A stretch of DNA of 23,589 bases, taken from NCBI GenBank assembly GCA_937926875.1, contig CALBAX010000123.1, positions 1 through 23,589 on the forward strand. The letters are read 5' to 3'. Source of the stretch: an uncultured Desulfovibrio sp. GTDB lineage: Bacteria; Desulfobacterota; Desulfovibrionia; Desulfovibrionales; Desulfovibrionaceae. The position numbers and the translations under genes were made by a program. Positions 9,483 through 16,399 of this stretch are shown here, piece by piece; positions within the stretch are counted from its first letter, which is position 1, and every line of letters begins with the position of its first letter. Below the pieces are notes generated by a model, which was not told the origin of the DNA, made no database searches, and saw only the letters and a list, made by a program, of their open reading frames with translations.

Positions 9483-11012
9483 CTAGAAGGTGTAGGCGAA
9501 GATCAGCTGGGCTTTCCAGGCATCCTGCTTGGACCAGTTACGGTCGCTGACATAGCTCTTGTCCCAGGTGTCCCTGTCCATCATGTTGATGATGTAGCCG
9601 AGCTCGAGGTTGGCTTCCAGGTTCTCGTAGATCTGCCAGGAGTTGACCAGGTTGAATTCCAGCAGGCCGTCGTTGGTGGTCAGGTACGGGCCGTCCTGGG
9701 CGGCGGTGGTGTCGTCCCAGGCCACGGCGGAACCCATGTACTTGACCATGGAGGGGCTGTTGGTGCCGCCCCAGTAGGCCACACGGAAGGTGTGCTTGAG
9801 GTCTTCCACAAAGCTCACGTCCGCGATCTGCAGGCCGATGCCCCAGGTGCCGGCGTAGGTCAGGTTGTTGTCGTAGAAGTTGTAGCCGGTGCCCCAGGCC
9901 AGGTTGCCGTCGCCCATAAAGGAGGTGAAGTTGCCCGCGCCGGCGATGGAAGGCAGACGCTCGGAACCGTTCTTGACGTTGCCGTCGTCACCGGAGGCGT
10001 ACCAGCCGAAGATGCCGGGGGTGCCCCAGTCCATCTTGTATTCCACCAGGGCCTTGACCAGCCAGCCTTCACGCTTGCTGTTGCCCAGGACCGATTCGAC
10101 ACCGCGTTTGAGCACGTCGTAACGGCCCATGGCTTCCACATAGCCGTAGTTGATGTCGAATTCGATGTTCAGGGGATCGAAGGCCGTGATGGCCACGGGC
10201 AGGCCGGCCCAGAACATGGAACCGTAGGACTTGCCGGTGTGGCCGAGGCCGCCGGGGCCGAAGTTCATGCCGGGCAGGTAAGCGGGCAGGGTCACGCTCA
10301 GGGCGCCGTCGGCGGTCTCCACGCCGCCTTCATTGAAGCGGGTGTTCTTGCCCTGCATGCCGTACATGGCCCAGGGGGTCAGCTCCACACCGTCGAACTT
10401 CAGGGGCAGCATAAGCGCGAAGAGGTCCATGTTGTCCAGGTAGTTCTTGTGGCCGTTGCCGTAGGCTTCGCCGTCGGCATTGGTGCCGGTGTAGTTGTCG
10501 TTGAGCGGACGCATCCAGAGGGCGGTCAGGCCCACGTTGTCGTTGAACTGGTAGCTGGCGACCACGGCGGCGGCATCACCGTCCATGATGGCCGAGCCGC
10601 CGGCCACGTTGGGCATGGCCACGGCCTGCAGGCCCATGCGGAGCTTGAGGTCGGTATTGGGGACCATCCAGTCGATATAGGCGTTCTTGACCTTCACCGC
10701 GCTGGTGGAGTCGGCGCCCAGGGCACCGCCGCTTTCGGCATTGCCCCACATCTGGTCGCCGATCTCGAAGAACACCGTACCGGACAGGGATTCGGAGGCC
10801 ACGGCATCCAGTTGCAGGCGGACGCGCTGGCCGGCATTGAAGGTATCTTCGTGGTGGCGCTTTTTGTTGTCCACATCCTTGATGAGGCTGCCGTCACCCA
10901 GGCCAAAGCCCACCAGCCATTCGCCGGAAGCCTTGAAATCAATGGCCCTGGCGCCGCTGGCGGCCCCCAGGAGCATGCCGGCGGCCAGCATGAGGGTAAG
11001 AATCTTTTTCAT
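9483..11012 (-). CDS. Outer-membrane homotrimeric porin (Desulfovibrio type)
   Basis: 509 residues. A signal peptide (MKKILTLMLAAGMLLGAASG, cleavage after ARA at about residue 23) leads into a beta-rich mature protein with alternating polar/hydrophobic strands, many aromatic girdle residues, and C-terminal ...LIFAYTF. The terminal phenylalanine is the classic outer-membrane beta-barrel assembly signal. Length, the IDFKASGEW start, and segments such as VKNAYIDWMVPNTDLKLRMGLQ match the homotrimeric porins abundant in Desulfovibrio outer membranes. It forms water-filled channels for small solutes; specificity is unknown. The start is set by AAGGA eight bases upstream of ATG 11012. It lies 34 bases downstream of the Cys-cluster gene on the same strand and probably shares its promoter, which carries Fur-like sites. 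The strong hairpin at 9389-9420 is a likely transcript end. Confidence 0.93.
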   Translation of the reverse strand: MKKILTLMLAAGMLLGAASGARAIDFKASGEWLVGFGLGDGSLIKDVDNKKRHHEDTFNAGQRVRLQLDAVASESLSGTVFFEIGDQMWGNAESGGALGADSTSAVKVKNAYIDWMVPNTDLKLRMGLQAVAMPNVAGGSAIMDGDAAAVVASYQFNDNVGLTALWMRPLNDNYTGTNADGEAYGNGHKNYLDNMDLFALMLPLKFDGVELTPWAMYGMQGKNTRFNEGGVETADGALSVTLPAYLPGMNFGPGGLGHTGKSYGSMFWAGLPVAITAFDPLNIEFDINYGYVEAMGRYDVLKRGVESVLGNSKREGWLVKALVEYKMDWGTPGIFGWYASGDDGNVKNGSERLPSIAGAGNFTSFMGDGNLAWGTGYNFYDNNLTYAGTWGIGLQIADVSFVEDLKHTFRVAYWGGTNSPSMVKYMGSAVAWDDTTAAQDGPYLTTNDGLLEFNLVNSWQIYENLEANLELGYIINMMDRDTWDKSYVSDRNWSKQDAWKAQLIFAYTF

Positions 11013-11046
11013 GACCTTCTTCCTTACTGTTTGAGGTTCACATCCA

Positions 11047-11481
11047 TCAGGCGACAGCGGCGCCCCCCGACGCCATGGCCGCCCGGGCCGTATTCCGCGC
11101 CTTGGCGCGGGCCTTTTTGTCCTTGCAGCGGCAGTTAGGGCAGGTGCCCTTGCAAACATGCTTTGCCTTTTCAGGGACGATGAGGACCTTGTTGCCGCTC
11201 GCCGCCAGCTCGAAGCCGCGGGAGCCTTTGTAGTGGATGCGCTGCGGCGCGATGGAAGGCTGGGGCGCACCGCGCAGGGCCGCAGCCGCCGCAGGCTGGA
11301 TGCGGGTCACGTGGCGCACATCGATGAAGAATTTGTTGCAGTCGTTGCTGTGGCAGCGCATGAGGTTCAGGATGGCACGGGCCTGTTCCAGATCCAGATC
11401 CTCACCGGTGGCGATATGCAGGTTGTTGGCGCTGCGGCGGAAAGAGATCCGGGTCTGGGGAAGGTTTTCCAATCTCGGCAT
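11047..11481 (-). CDS. Hypothetical protein with C-terminal Cys cluster, upstream of the porin
   Basis: 144 residues from ATG 11481, preceded on the minus strand by AGGAG six bases upstream; an upstream in-frame ATG at 11544 would overlap the predicted promoter and Fur-like site and is rejected. I do not recognise the family. The middle (~35-102: ILNLMRCHSNDCNKFFIDVRHVTRI, then NKVLIVPE) has an alternating strand/helix feel and might be a small STAS-like or similar fold; this is weak inference. Residues 110-119 carry a compact cysteine cluster, C-x3-C-x2-C-x-C (Cys110, 114, 117, 119), followed by a Lys/Arg-rich stretch and an Ala-rich tail. Two further cysteines lie at 43 and 48. Metal or Fe-S binding is plausible. 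There is no signal peptide, so it is likely cytoplasmic. It is the first gene of a probable two-gene unit with the porin. Confidence 0.75.
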   Translation of the reverse strand: MPRLENLPQTRISFRRSANNLHIATGEDLDLEQARAILNLMRCHSNDCNKFFIDVRHVTRIQPAAAAALRGAPQPSIAPQRIHYKGSRGFELAASGNKVLIVPEKAKHVCKGTCPNCRCKDKKARAKARNTARAAMASGGAAVA

Positions 11482-11515
11482 GGTGACTCCTGTGGTAATG
11501 TGTTTTGTTGGGGAC

Positions 11516-11544
11516 AACATGCCATGGTTGAAAATCAATGTCAA
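11516..11544 (-). promoter_or_regulatory. Sigma-70-like promoter of the Cys-cluster/porin operon
   Basis: Read on the minus strand, a perfect TTGACA (11544-11539) is followed after exactly 17 bases by CATGTT (11521-11516), a weak -10 matching three of six positions. Transcription would begin near 11510, leaving a ~28-base leader. The -35 element is embedded in the first Fur-like palindrome. Confidence 0.5.
11528..11544. promoter_or_regulatory. Fur-box-like palindrome 1 (overlaps -35)
   Basis: TTGAAAATCAATGTCAA is a 17-base imperfect palindrome matching the Fur-type pattern TTGAAAATnATTTTCAA with two mismatches in the right arm. The mismatches create the TTGACA -35 of the minus-strand promoter. 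Confidence 0.45.
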
Positions 11545-11549
11545 CGGAA

Positions 11550-11566
11550 TTGAAAGTTATTTTCAA
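11550..11566. promoter_or_regulatory. Fur-box-like palindrome 2
   Basis: TTGAAAGTTATTTTCAA matches the same Fur-type pattern with a single mismatch. Its centre is 22 bases from that of palindrome 1, about two helical turns, which fits cooperative binding on one DNA face. Confidence 0.5.
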
Positions 11567-11900
11567 TTAAATTTTATCTTTAAAAAATAAAAAATAACTA
11601 TATCAGTATGATAATTTGTAACTCCGGGTTCTTCTCTTCAGATATAAGGCTCAAAAAGCTGTAAAGATGATGAACTCTCAGGCGCCATTTTTTACTGGCC
11701 TTCCTGAGAGGGGAACGCGTCGTTACAGGAAGGATGGTAATACTTTTTTAAAAAACATGTTACGTTTTATCCGCTGTGAGGGATCATGTCAATGGAGGTC
11801 TCCGGCCGGGGATGGCAGCGGCCCCCTGGCCGGAGGACGTCTCGAAAAATCTTTCGATCTGCGTTATGGTGCGCTCTCAGGAAGGCCCTTGGAGAAGATC
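11567..11900. other. AT-rich intergenic region upstream of the EamA transporter
   Basis: About 330 bases with no supportable gene. The left part (to ~11625) is very AT-rich, with a -10-like TATGATAAT at 11607-11615 but no matching -35. An inverted repeat CTCTCAGG (11675-11682)/CCTGAGAG (11703-11710) has a 20-base loop. Another imperfect one, GTAA...TTAC (11737-11763), is centred on TTTTTTAAAAAA. These may be regulatory structures in the transporter mRNA leader; no known riboswitch could be confirmed. Confidence 0.45.
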
Positions 11901-12878
11901 ATGACGACAGCCACAAGCCGATATTTTGCCCTGCTGGCCCTGACGGCCGCCCTGTGGGGCGCCCAGCCGCTGCTGGTCAAGATCACCATGCGGGAGCTGA
12001 ACCCGTCCACCATGACCGCTGTGCGCTATCTGCTCATGAGCATCACGTTTTTCGTGCTCATGCGCTGGCGGGGCCTGCCGTTCCTGCCGCCGCTGCGTCT
12101 GGTGCCGGCCCTGCTGCTCATGGGCATCACCGGCGTGGCGCTCAACAATATCGCCCAGTTCACCGGCCTGCAGCTTTCCACGGTCAGCAATGCCACCCTC
12201 ATCGCCACCACCACCCCGGCCGTGACGGCCCTGGTGGCCCTGATCTTCCTGCGCGAGCGCCTGCTGCCCATCGAGCTGCTGGGGATCCTGCTTTCCGTAG
12301 CCGGGGCGCTGTTCCTCGTCAGCAAGGGGCGGATCGACGTGCTGCTGCATATCTCCTTCAACAAGGGGGACCTGCTCTTTTTCACCGCCCAGCTGGGCTG
12401 GGCCGTCTATTCCCTGACGGGCTTCCGCGTCATGCGCCATCTTCCGCCCCTGGCGACCACGGCCTGGGCCGGGCTGTTCGGGACGGCGGGCACCTTCATC
12501 TACGCCGCGCTGACAGGACAGCTGGACGTGCACAGCGTGGGCGGCACGACCCTGGCCTGCATGGTCTATATCGTCTGGATCGGCGGCGTATGCGCCATGA
12601 TCTTCTGGAACATGGGGGTCAAGGTCGTGGGGGCAGGGCAGGCGGCCATCTTCCTCAACATCATGCCGCTGGTGGGCGTCGTCCTGGGCGTGACCCTGCT
12701 GGGCGAGGACTTTGCGTTCCGCGAGGCCTTCGGCGCCGTGGGCATCCTGGGCGGGGTGTACATCCTGACGCACAGCCACCAGATCATGCGGCGCATGGAC
12801 CAGCGCCTGATACGGCGTGCCCGGGAACTGGCGGCCGCCCGGCGTCAGGCTGCGGAAAAGGAATCCCGCCGGGGCTGA
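11901..12878 (+). CDS. EamA/DMT-superfamily transporter
   Basis: 325 residues, starting at the ATG four bases after GGAGAAG; the frame is open upstream, but those residues are polar and not family-like. There are ten hydrophobic helices arranged as two EamA repeats (~8-135 and ~150-285). The first begins YFALLALTAALWGAQPLLVKITM and contains LSTVSNATLIATTTPAVTALVALIFLRERL; the second contains GAGQAAIFLNIMPLVGVVLGVTLLGEDF. The repeated 'P...L.a...l.E' pattern at the end of each half is typical of drug/metabolite transporters in the inner membrane. The substrate is unknown; family members export amino acids, nucleosides or other metabolites. A basic cytoplasmic tail (RRMDQRLIRRARELAAARRQ) closes the protein. 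The next gene follows 40 bases later on the same strand, so co-transcription is likely. Confidence 0.92.
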   Translation: MTTATSRYFALLALTAALWGAQPLLVKITMRELNPSTMTAVRYLLMSITFFVLMRWRGLPFLPPLRLVPALLLMGITGVALNNIAQFTGLQLSTVSNATLIATTTPAVTALVALIFLRERLLPIELLGILLSVAGALFLVSKGRIDVLLHISFNKGDLLFFTAQLGWAVYSLTGFRVMRHLPPLATTAWAGLFGTAGTFIYAALTGQLDVHSVGGTTLACMVYIVWIGGVCAMIFWNMGVKVVGAGQAAIFLNIMPLVGVVLGVTLLGEDFAFREAFGAVGILGGVYILTHSHQIMRRMDQRLIRRARELAAARRQAAEKESRRG

Positions 12879-12918
12879 GGCCGGTGGAACATCATGCATC
12901 AGGGGGCAGGCTGCGGCT

Positions 12919-14622
12919 ATGAACGATACGAGATATGAAAGACACCGGCTCACGGATCTGTTTTTGATCCTGCTGGCCGCCCTGTTCTGCTGGTGTGCCC
13001 TGCAGGGGACACTGGAGCTCAATCCCCAGGGCATCGGCATGGACAGTGACCTGCAGAATTATGCGCAGATCATGGAAGCCGGCGAATGTCCCGCGGCCTT
13101 CGTCCTTGACCCGGTGGCATCTTATTTCCCGCGGGACCCGGGGGTGCCCAACCTGCTGACGGCCCTGGCGAGCCTGTTCCCCGGCGGGGACAACGCGGCG
13201 ACGGACATGCTGCGTGTGGGGGCGCTGGGCGTCTTTTTGCACTTTCTCGCCTACTACATCCTGGGGCGCTGCCTGTTCCGCAGTCCCTCCCTGGCGGCGC
13301 TGCTCTCGATCCTGATGTGCATCGCCGTGCACTGGTCGTTCGGCACCTTCTGGGGCAGCATGCGTTCTGACCCGGTGCCGCGCATCTTTTACGCCGACCT
13401 CTGGCCCTTCCTGCTGCTGCTGGCCTGCGCGGCCGTCGAACGCCCCCTGTTGCAGCCTGTGGTCATGTTCCTGTCAGGCTGTGCCATGCTGGTGCATACG
13501 GTCAGTGCCCTCATGGGCGGGGCCATGTTCTTCATGGCCTTCTTCCTGCTCCGGCAGGGAAGGGGCCTGTGGCGCCACGCGGGCCTGAGCCTGCTGGACC
13601 TGTTGAGCTTCACGGTCCCCGTTGCTATATACATGAAGGTCTTCCTTGCGGATACGCCAGCGCCGCCGGCCGAATATGCCGGGCTTTTTGCCGAGGTGCG
13701 CGCCCTGCGTTACAGCAAGGACTGGCATGATGTCTGGCAAAGCCTTGCGGACATCCTGCGCTATTATACGATCCTGGTCCCCATATTCCCTGCGGCGGCC
13801 GTATCGGCGGTGGTGCTGTTCAGAAAACGGCACCATCTGGCCGGGCCGGTGCGTACCCTGCTGCGGCTCATGCCGGGCATGGTGCTGGGCATCGTGGGCG
13901 GCTGCGTGCTCTGTGCCCTGGAAATGTGGCTGGCCCGCCATCTGGGGCGGCAGAACATGAGCCAGGAGATCCTGCGGGGCACACGCTTTTTGGTGCCGCT
14001 GTCCTGGCTGCTGCTGACCTGCCTTTTGTCCCTGTACTGGCAGGGCATCGCCCCCCTGCTGCGGCGGAGCGTCGTCGTCCTGCTGGTCGTCGTTCTGCTG
14101 GCCCTGGGGCAGGGCAAACAGGTGGTGGCGGCCCGCCATGCCTTGGCAGAGGTGACCGGCATGGGCTGGCTGGACACGGAGGAGGCCCGGCAGATCAAAG
14201 CGCGTTCCCTGCGCTTGCAGGATGCCCTGCGGGCCCTGCGGGCGCAGGCGGGACAGGACGAGATGGTTTTCACTGACGAAGATTGCATGGCCGTACGCTT
14301 TGCTGCCCGTATGCCCATGCTGCCTGTCCACAAGGACGGGAACATCATCTATTATGCAGGCGATCCGGCCATGGCCCGGCGCTGGCTGGCCATGCAGCGG
14401 CGCATGGCGGCTGATGCCGCCGGCTACATGGATGTCTGGCGTACGGAGCAGGCCGCGTTGTTGCTGACGCGCCATGTGGAGCACAAGGCGCAGTTGCTGC
14501 GTTACGGTTCCCTGCTTTTTGAGAATGAAGACTGGCTGTTGCTGCGGCGTTCGCTGCCGGTATCTGCGGACGGTGGTACACAGGCCACGAGGAGTGGACA
14601 TGCAGACTGGGAAGAAAGGTAA
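12919..14622 (+). CDS. Polytopic membrane protein, GT-C glycosyltransferase-like
   Basis: 567 residues. The start chosen is ATG 12919, whose protein begins with a short polar segment followed directly by a membrane helix (LTDLFLILLAALFCWCAL); the upstream site GGGGGCAGG is only moderate. About ten transmembrane segments occupy residues ~12-420, followed by a soluble domain of ~145 residues. An acidic motif in the first extracytoplasmic loop (GMDSDLQNY, Asp42 and Asp44) is the position where GT-C enzymes carry their catalytic acid. This and the architecture suggest use of a polyprenyl-phosphate-linked sugar, but I cannot name the family. It overlaps the start of the GT2 gene by 23 bases, a sign of translational coupling. 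With that gene and the convergent GtrA gene it resembles a GtrA/GtrB/GtrC-type set, in which the third component is a strain-specific membrane transferase. Confidence 0.8.
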   Translation: MNDTRYERHRLTDLFLILLAALFCWCALQGTLELNPQGIGMDSDLQNYAQIMEAGECPAAFVLDPVASYFPRDPGVPNLLTALASLFPGGDNAATDMLRVGALGVFLHFLAYYILGRCLFRSPSLAALLSILMCIAVHWSFGTFWGSMRSDPVPRIFYADLWPFLLLLACAAVERPLLQPVVMFLSGCAMLVHTVSALMGGAMFFMAFFLLRQGRGLWRHAGLSLLDLLSFTVPVAIYMKVFLADTPAPPAEYAGLFAEVRALRYSKDWHDVWQSLADILRYYTILVPIFPAAAVSAVVLFRKRHHLAGPVRTLLRLMPGMVLGIVGGCVLCALEMWLARHLGRQNMSQEILRGTRFLVPLSWLLLTCLLSLYWQGIAPLLRRSVVVLLVVVLLALGQGKQVVAARHALAEVTGMGWLDTEEARQIKARSLRLQDALRALRAQAGQDEMVFTDEDCMAVRFAARMPMLPVHKDGNIIYYAGDPAMARRWLAMQRRMAADAAGYMDVWRTEQAALLLTRHVEHKAQLLRYGSLLFENEDWLLLRRSLPVSADGGTQATRSGHADWEER

Positions 14623-15607
14623 CAGGATCGCGGTCCTGATCCCCTGTTACAACGAGGCGCTGACCATCGGGAACGTGGTCAGGGATTACCGGCAGGCCCT
14701 GCCGGATGCCGACATCTATGTGTATGACAACAATTCCACTGACGAAACGGCCCGTCTGGCCCGTGAGGCCGGGGCCATCGTGCGCCCCGAGCCCCGCCAG
14801 GGCAAGGGCAACGTGGTACGGACCATGTTCCGTGACATCGAGGCGGACTGCTATCTGATGGTGGACGGGGACGATACCTATCCGGCGTCGCAGGCGGCGG
14901 CCCTGTGCGCGCCCGTGCTGGAAGGCCGTGCGGACATGGTCATCGGCGACCGGCTGTCCTCCACCTACTTCACGGAGAACAAACGTCCGTTCCACAACAG
15001 CGGCAACATGCTGGTGCGCCGCTGCATCAACATGTTCTGGCAGCGCGGCCGGCAGATCGAGGACGTCATGACGGGCATGCGGGCCATGTCGCCCCTGTTC
15101 GTCAAATCCTTCCCCATCCTTTCGCAGGGCTTCGAGATCGAGACGGAGATGACCATCTTTTCCCTGGCCAACAATTTCCGCATCGCGTCCATGCCCATCC
15201 AGTACCGTGACAGGCCGGAAGGCAGCTTTTCCAAATTGAGCACGTTCCGGGACGGCTTCCGCGTCCTGAAGACCATAGCCGTCCTGTTCAAAGATTACCG
15301 TCCCCTGCTGGTCTTCTGGTCGCTGGCCTGTCTGCTGGCCGTGGTCTCCCTGGGGCTGTTCCTGCCTGTGCTGGGGGAATATGTGACCAGCGGGCTCGTG
15401 CCCCGCTTCCCCTCCCTGATCGTGTCCGGTTTCTGCATGCTGGCAGCTCTGCTGAGCTTCGTTTCCGGTCTGATCCTGGACTGCCAGCGCAAGCGGGCCC
15501 GGCAGGCCTTCGAGATCCAGCTCAACATGCTGTCGCTGTTGCTGCGGCAGGACAGGGCAGCCATGCCCTCCGGCAAGGATGGGCCGGAGCGGGATCCGCA
15601 GGCGTAA
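14600..15607 (+). CDS. Family 2 glycosyltransferase, membrane anchored (GtrB/DPM1-like)
   Basis: 335 residues, starting at ATG 14600 after GAGGAG. The GT-A domain opens with RIAVLIPCYNEALTIGNVV and shows the nucleotide-sugar and metal-binding motif MVDGDDTYPA (around residues 87-95). ADMVIGDRLSS, GFEIETEMTIFS and PIQYRDRPEGSFSKL follow, as in polyprenyl-phosphate sugar synthases. Two C-terminal membrane helices (~234-258 and ~271-295) form the GtrB-like hairpin anchor. The expected reaction is transfer of a sugar from a nucleotide donor to undecaprenyl phosphate on the cytoplasmic face; the sugar cannot be predicted. It overlaps the upstream membrane-protein gene by 23 bases and ends just before a strong terminator shared with the convergent gtrA-like gene. 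Confidence 0.92.
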   Translation: MQTGKKGNRIAVLIPCYNEALTIGNVVRDYRQALPDADIYVYDNNSTDETARLAREAGAIVRPEPRQGKGNVVRTMFRDIEADCYLMVDGDDTYPASQAAALCAPVLEGRADMVIGDRLSSTYFTENKRPFHNSGNMLVRRCINMFWQRGRQIEDVMTGMRAMSPLFVKSFPILSQGFEIETEMTIFSLANNFRIASMPIQYRDRPEGSFSKLSTFRDGFRVLKTIAVLFKDYRPLLVFWSLACLLAVVSLGLFLPVLGEYVTSGLVPRFPSLIVSGFCMLAALLSFVSGLILDCQRKRARQAFEIQLNMLSLLLRQDRAAMPSGKDGPERDPQA

Positions 15608-15613
15608 ATGAAG

Positions 15614-15639
15614 AAAGCCGGGCAACAGCCCGGCTTTTT
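15614..15639. terminator. Rho-independent terminator after the GT2 gene
   Basis: AAAGCCGGGC (15614-15623) and GCCCGGCTTT (15628-15637) pair perfectly around an AACA loop, ending in TTTTT (15635-15639). It is seven bases past the GT2 stop. On the minus strand the run after the stem is TTTCTT, so it may also end the gtrA transcript. Confidence 0.9.
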
Positions 15640-15697
15640 GCATCGTTGCGGCAGCGCTGGAAAGATTGGGCCAAGAGGGCAGGAAGATCCAGTCCGG

Positions 15698-16078
15698 CTA
15701 GCTGAGGGCCTTGCGCTTCATGATGTAGTTCCAGATCATGACCACGCCCGTGGCCACGACCTTGGCCAGCATGTAGTGCAAGGCCAGCTTGTCCACCAGC
15801 AGCCACATGCAGACCTGGTTGATGCCCAGACCGGCCAGGCTCGAACCCACGAAGACCACCTGCCGGGCAAAGCTGCGTGCCGCCTGGTGGAAGACGAAGA
15901 ACACGCACAGGTAATAATTGACGATGACGGCCACGATGAAGGCCCAGGCGGACGACCAGAGGTAGTGGACGTCCAGCACGCTGGTCAGCAGGAACAGCAG
16001 GCCGTAGTCCACCAGGAAGGTCAGGCCGCCCACGATGCAGAAGCGGAAGAATTCCGCGCCGCGGCTGGCAAGAGACAT
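15698..16078 (-). CDS. GtrA family membrane protein (lipid-linked sugar flippase-like)
   Basis: 126 residues with four transmembrane helices, the standard GtrA length and topology. Family features are the N-terminal FFRFCIVGGLTFLVDYGLLFLLT, the central VIVNYYLCVFFVFH, and the C-terminal VATGVVMIWNYIMKRKALS, matching the conserved 'n.f..yk...F' patterns of the family. GtrA proteins are thought to move undecaprenyl-phosphate-linked sugars across the inner membrane for surface polysaccharide or teichoic acid modification. The start at 16078 is supported by AAGGAG six bases upstream on the minus strand. It is convergent to the GT2/GT-C pair, so it is not in the same transcript, although the proteins plausibly act in one pathway. 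Confidence 0.93.
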   Translation of the reverse strand: MSLASRGAEFFRFCIVGGLTFLVDYGLLFLLTSVLDVHYLWSSAWAFIVAVIVNYYLCVFFVFHQAARSFARQVVFVGSSLAGLGINQVCMWLLVDKLALHYMLAKVVATGVVMIWNYIMKRKALS

Positions 16079-16399
16079 AAGGACTCCTTATGGGATTGGG
16101 GCTGCCCTGACTTACCCTGTTCCCCGCCGGGGCGCAAGCCGGACGGAGCCGTACGGCAGGGGAGGCAGGGCACATGTCCGGCCTCTGGAACACGTGCGCC
16201 ACAGGGAACGGGCGCGCAGCCCGGTACGGCAGGGCAATATGCCGGCCGGACAGCGAAGAAGCCCGCGAGCTATCATGGTGCCCCAAGCCCCACGACGGGC
16301 CGCACGGCGGGCAGCCCCTTGCCGGGAGGTCCCTTCTCCCCGGTCGTCCTCCGTCGCCGTGTCTTCCCGGGGCCTGTGCCGTTTTTGTGGCGCAGTGCC
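16079..16399. other. Intergenic region between gtrA-like and yhaN-like genes
   Basis: About 320 GC-rich bases. It contains the gtrA ribosome binding site (plus-strand CTCCTT, 16084-16089) and, upstream of it, presumably the gtrA promoter, which I could not define. An 11-base direct repeat GTACGGCAGGG occurs at 16151-16161 and 16224-16234. I see no gene, terminator with T-run, or RNA gene. Confidence 0.5.

Noticed and set aside
9069..11138. Plus-strand 689-residue open frame opposite the porin
   Set aside because: The Val/Gly/His-rich antisense product lacks domain signals; the minus strand encodes a clear signal peptide and beta-barrel ending in Phe.
11660..11715. Glycine-riboswitch-like core (GAACTCTCAGG followed by GAGAGGGG)
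   Set aside because: The upstream GGAGAG strand and the conserved CCGAAGG-GGC segment of the glycine aptamer are missing; CTCTCAGG simply pairs with the downstream CCTGAGAG.
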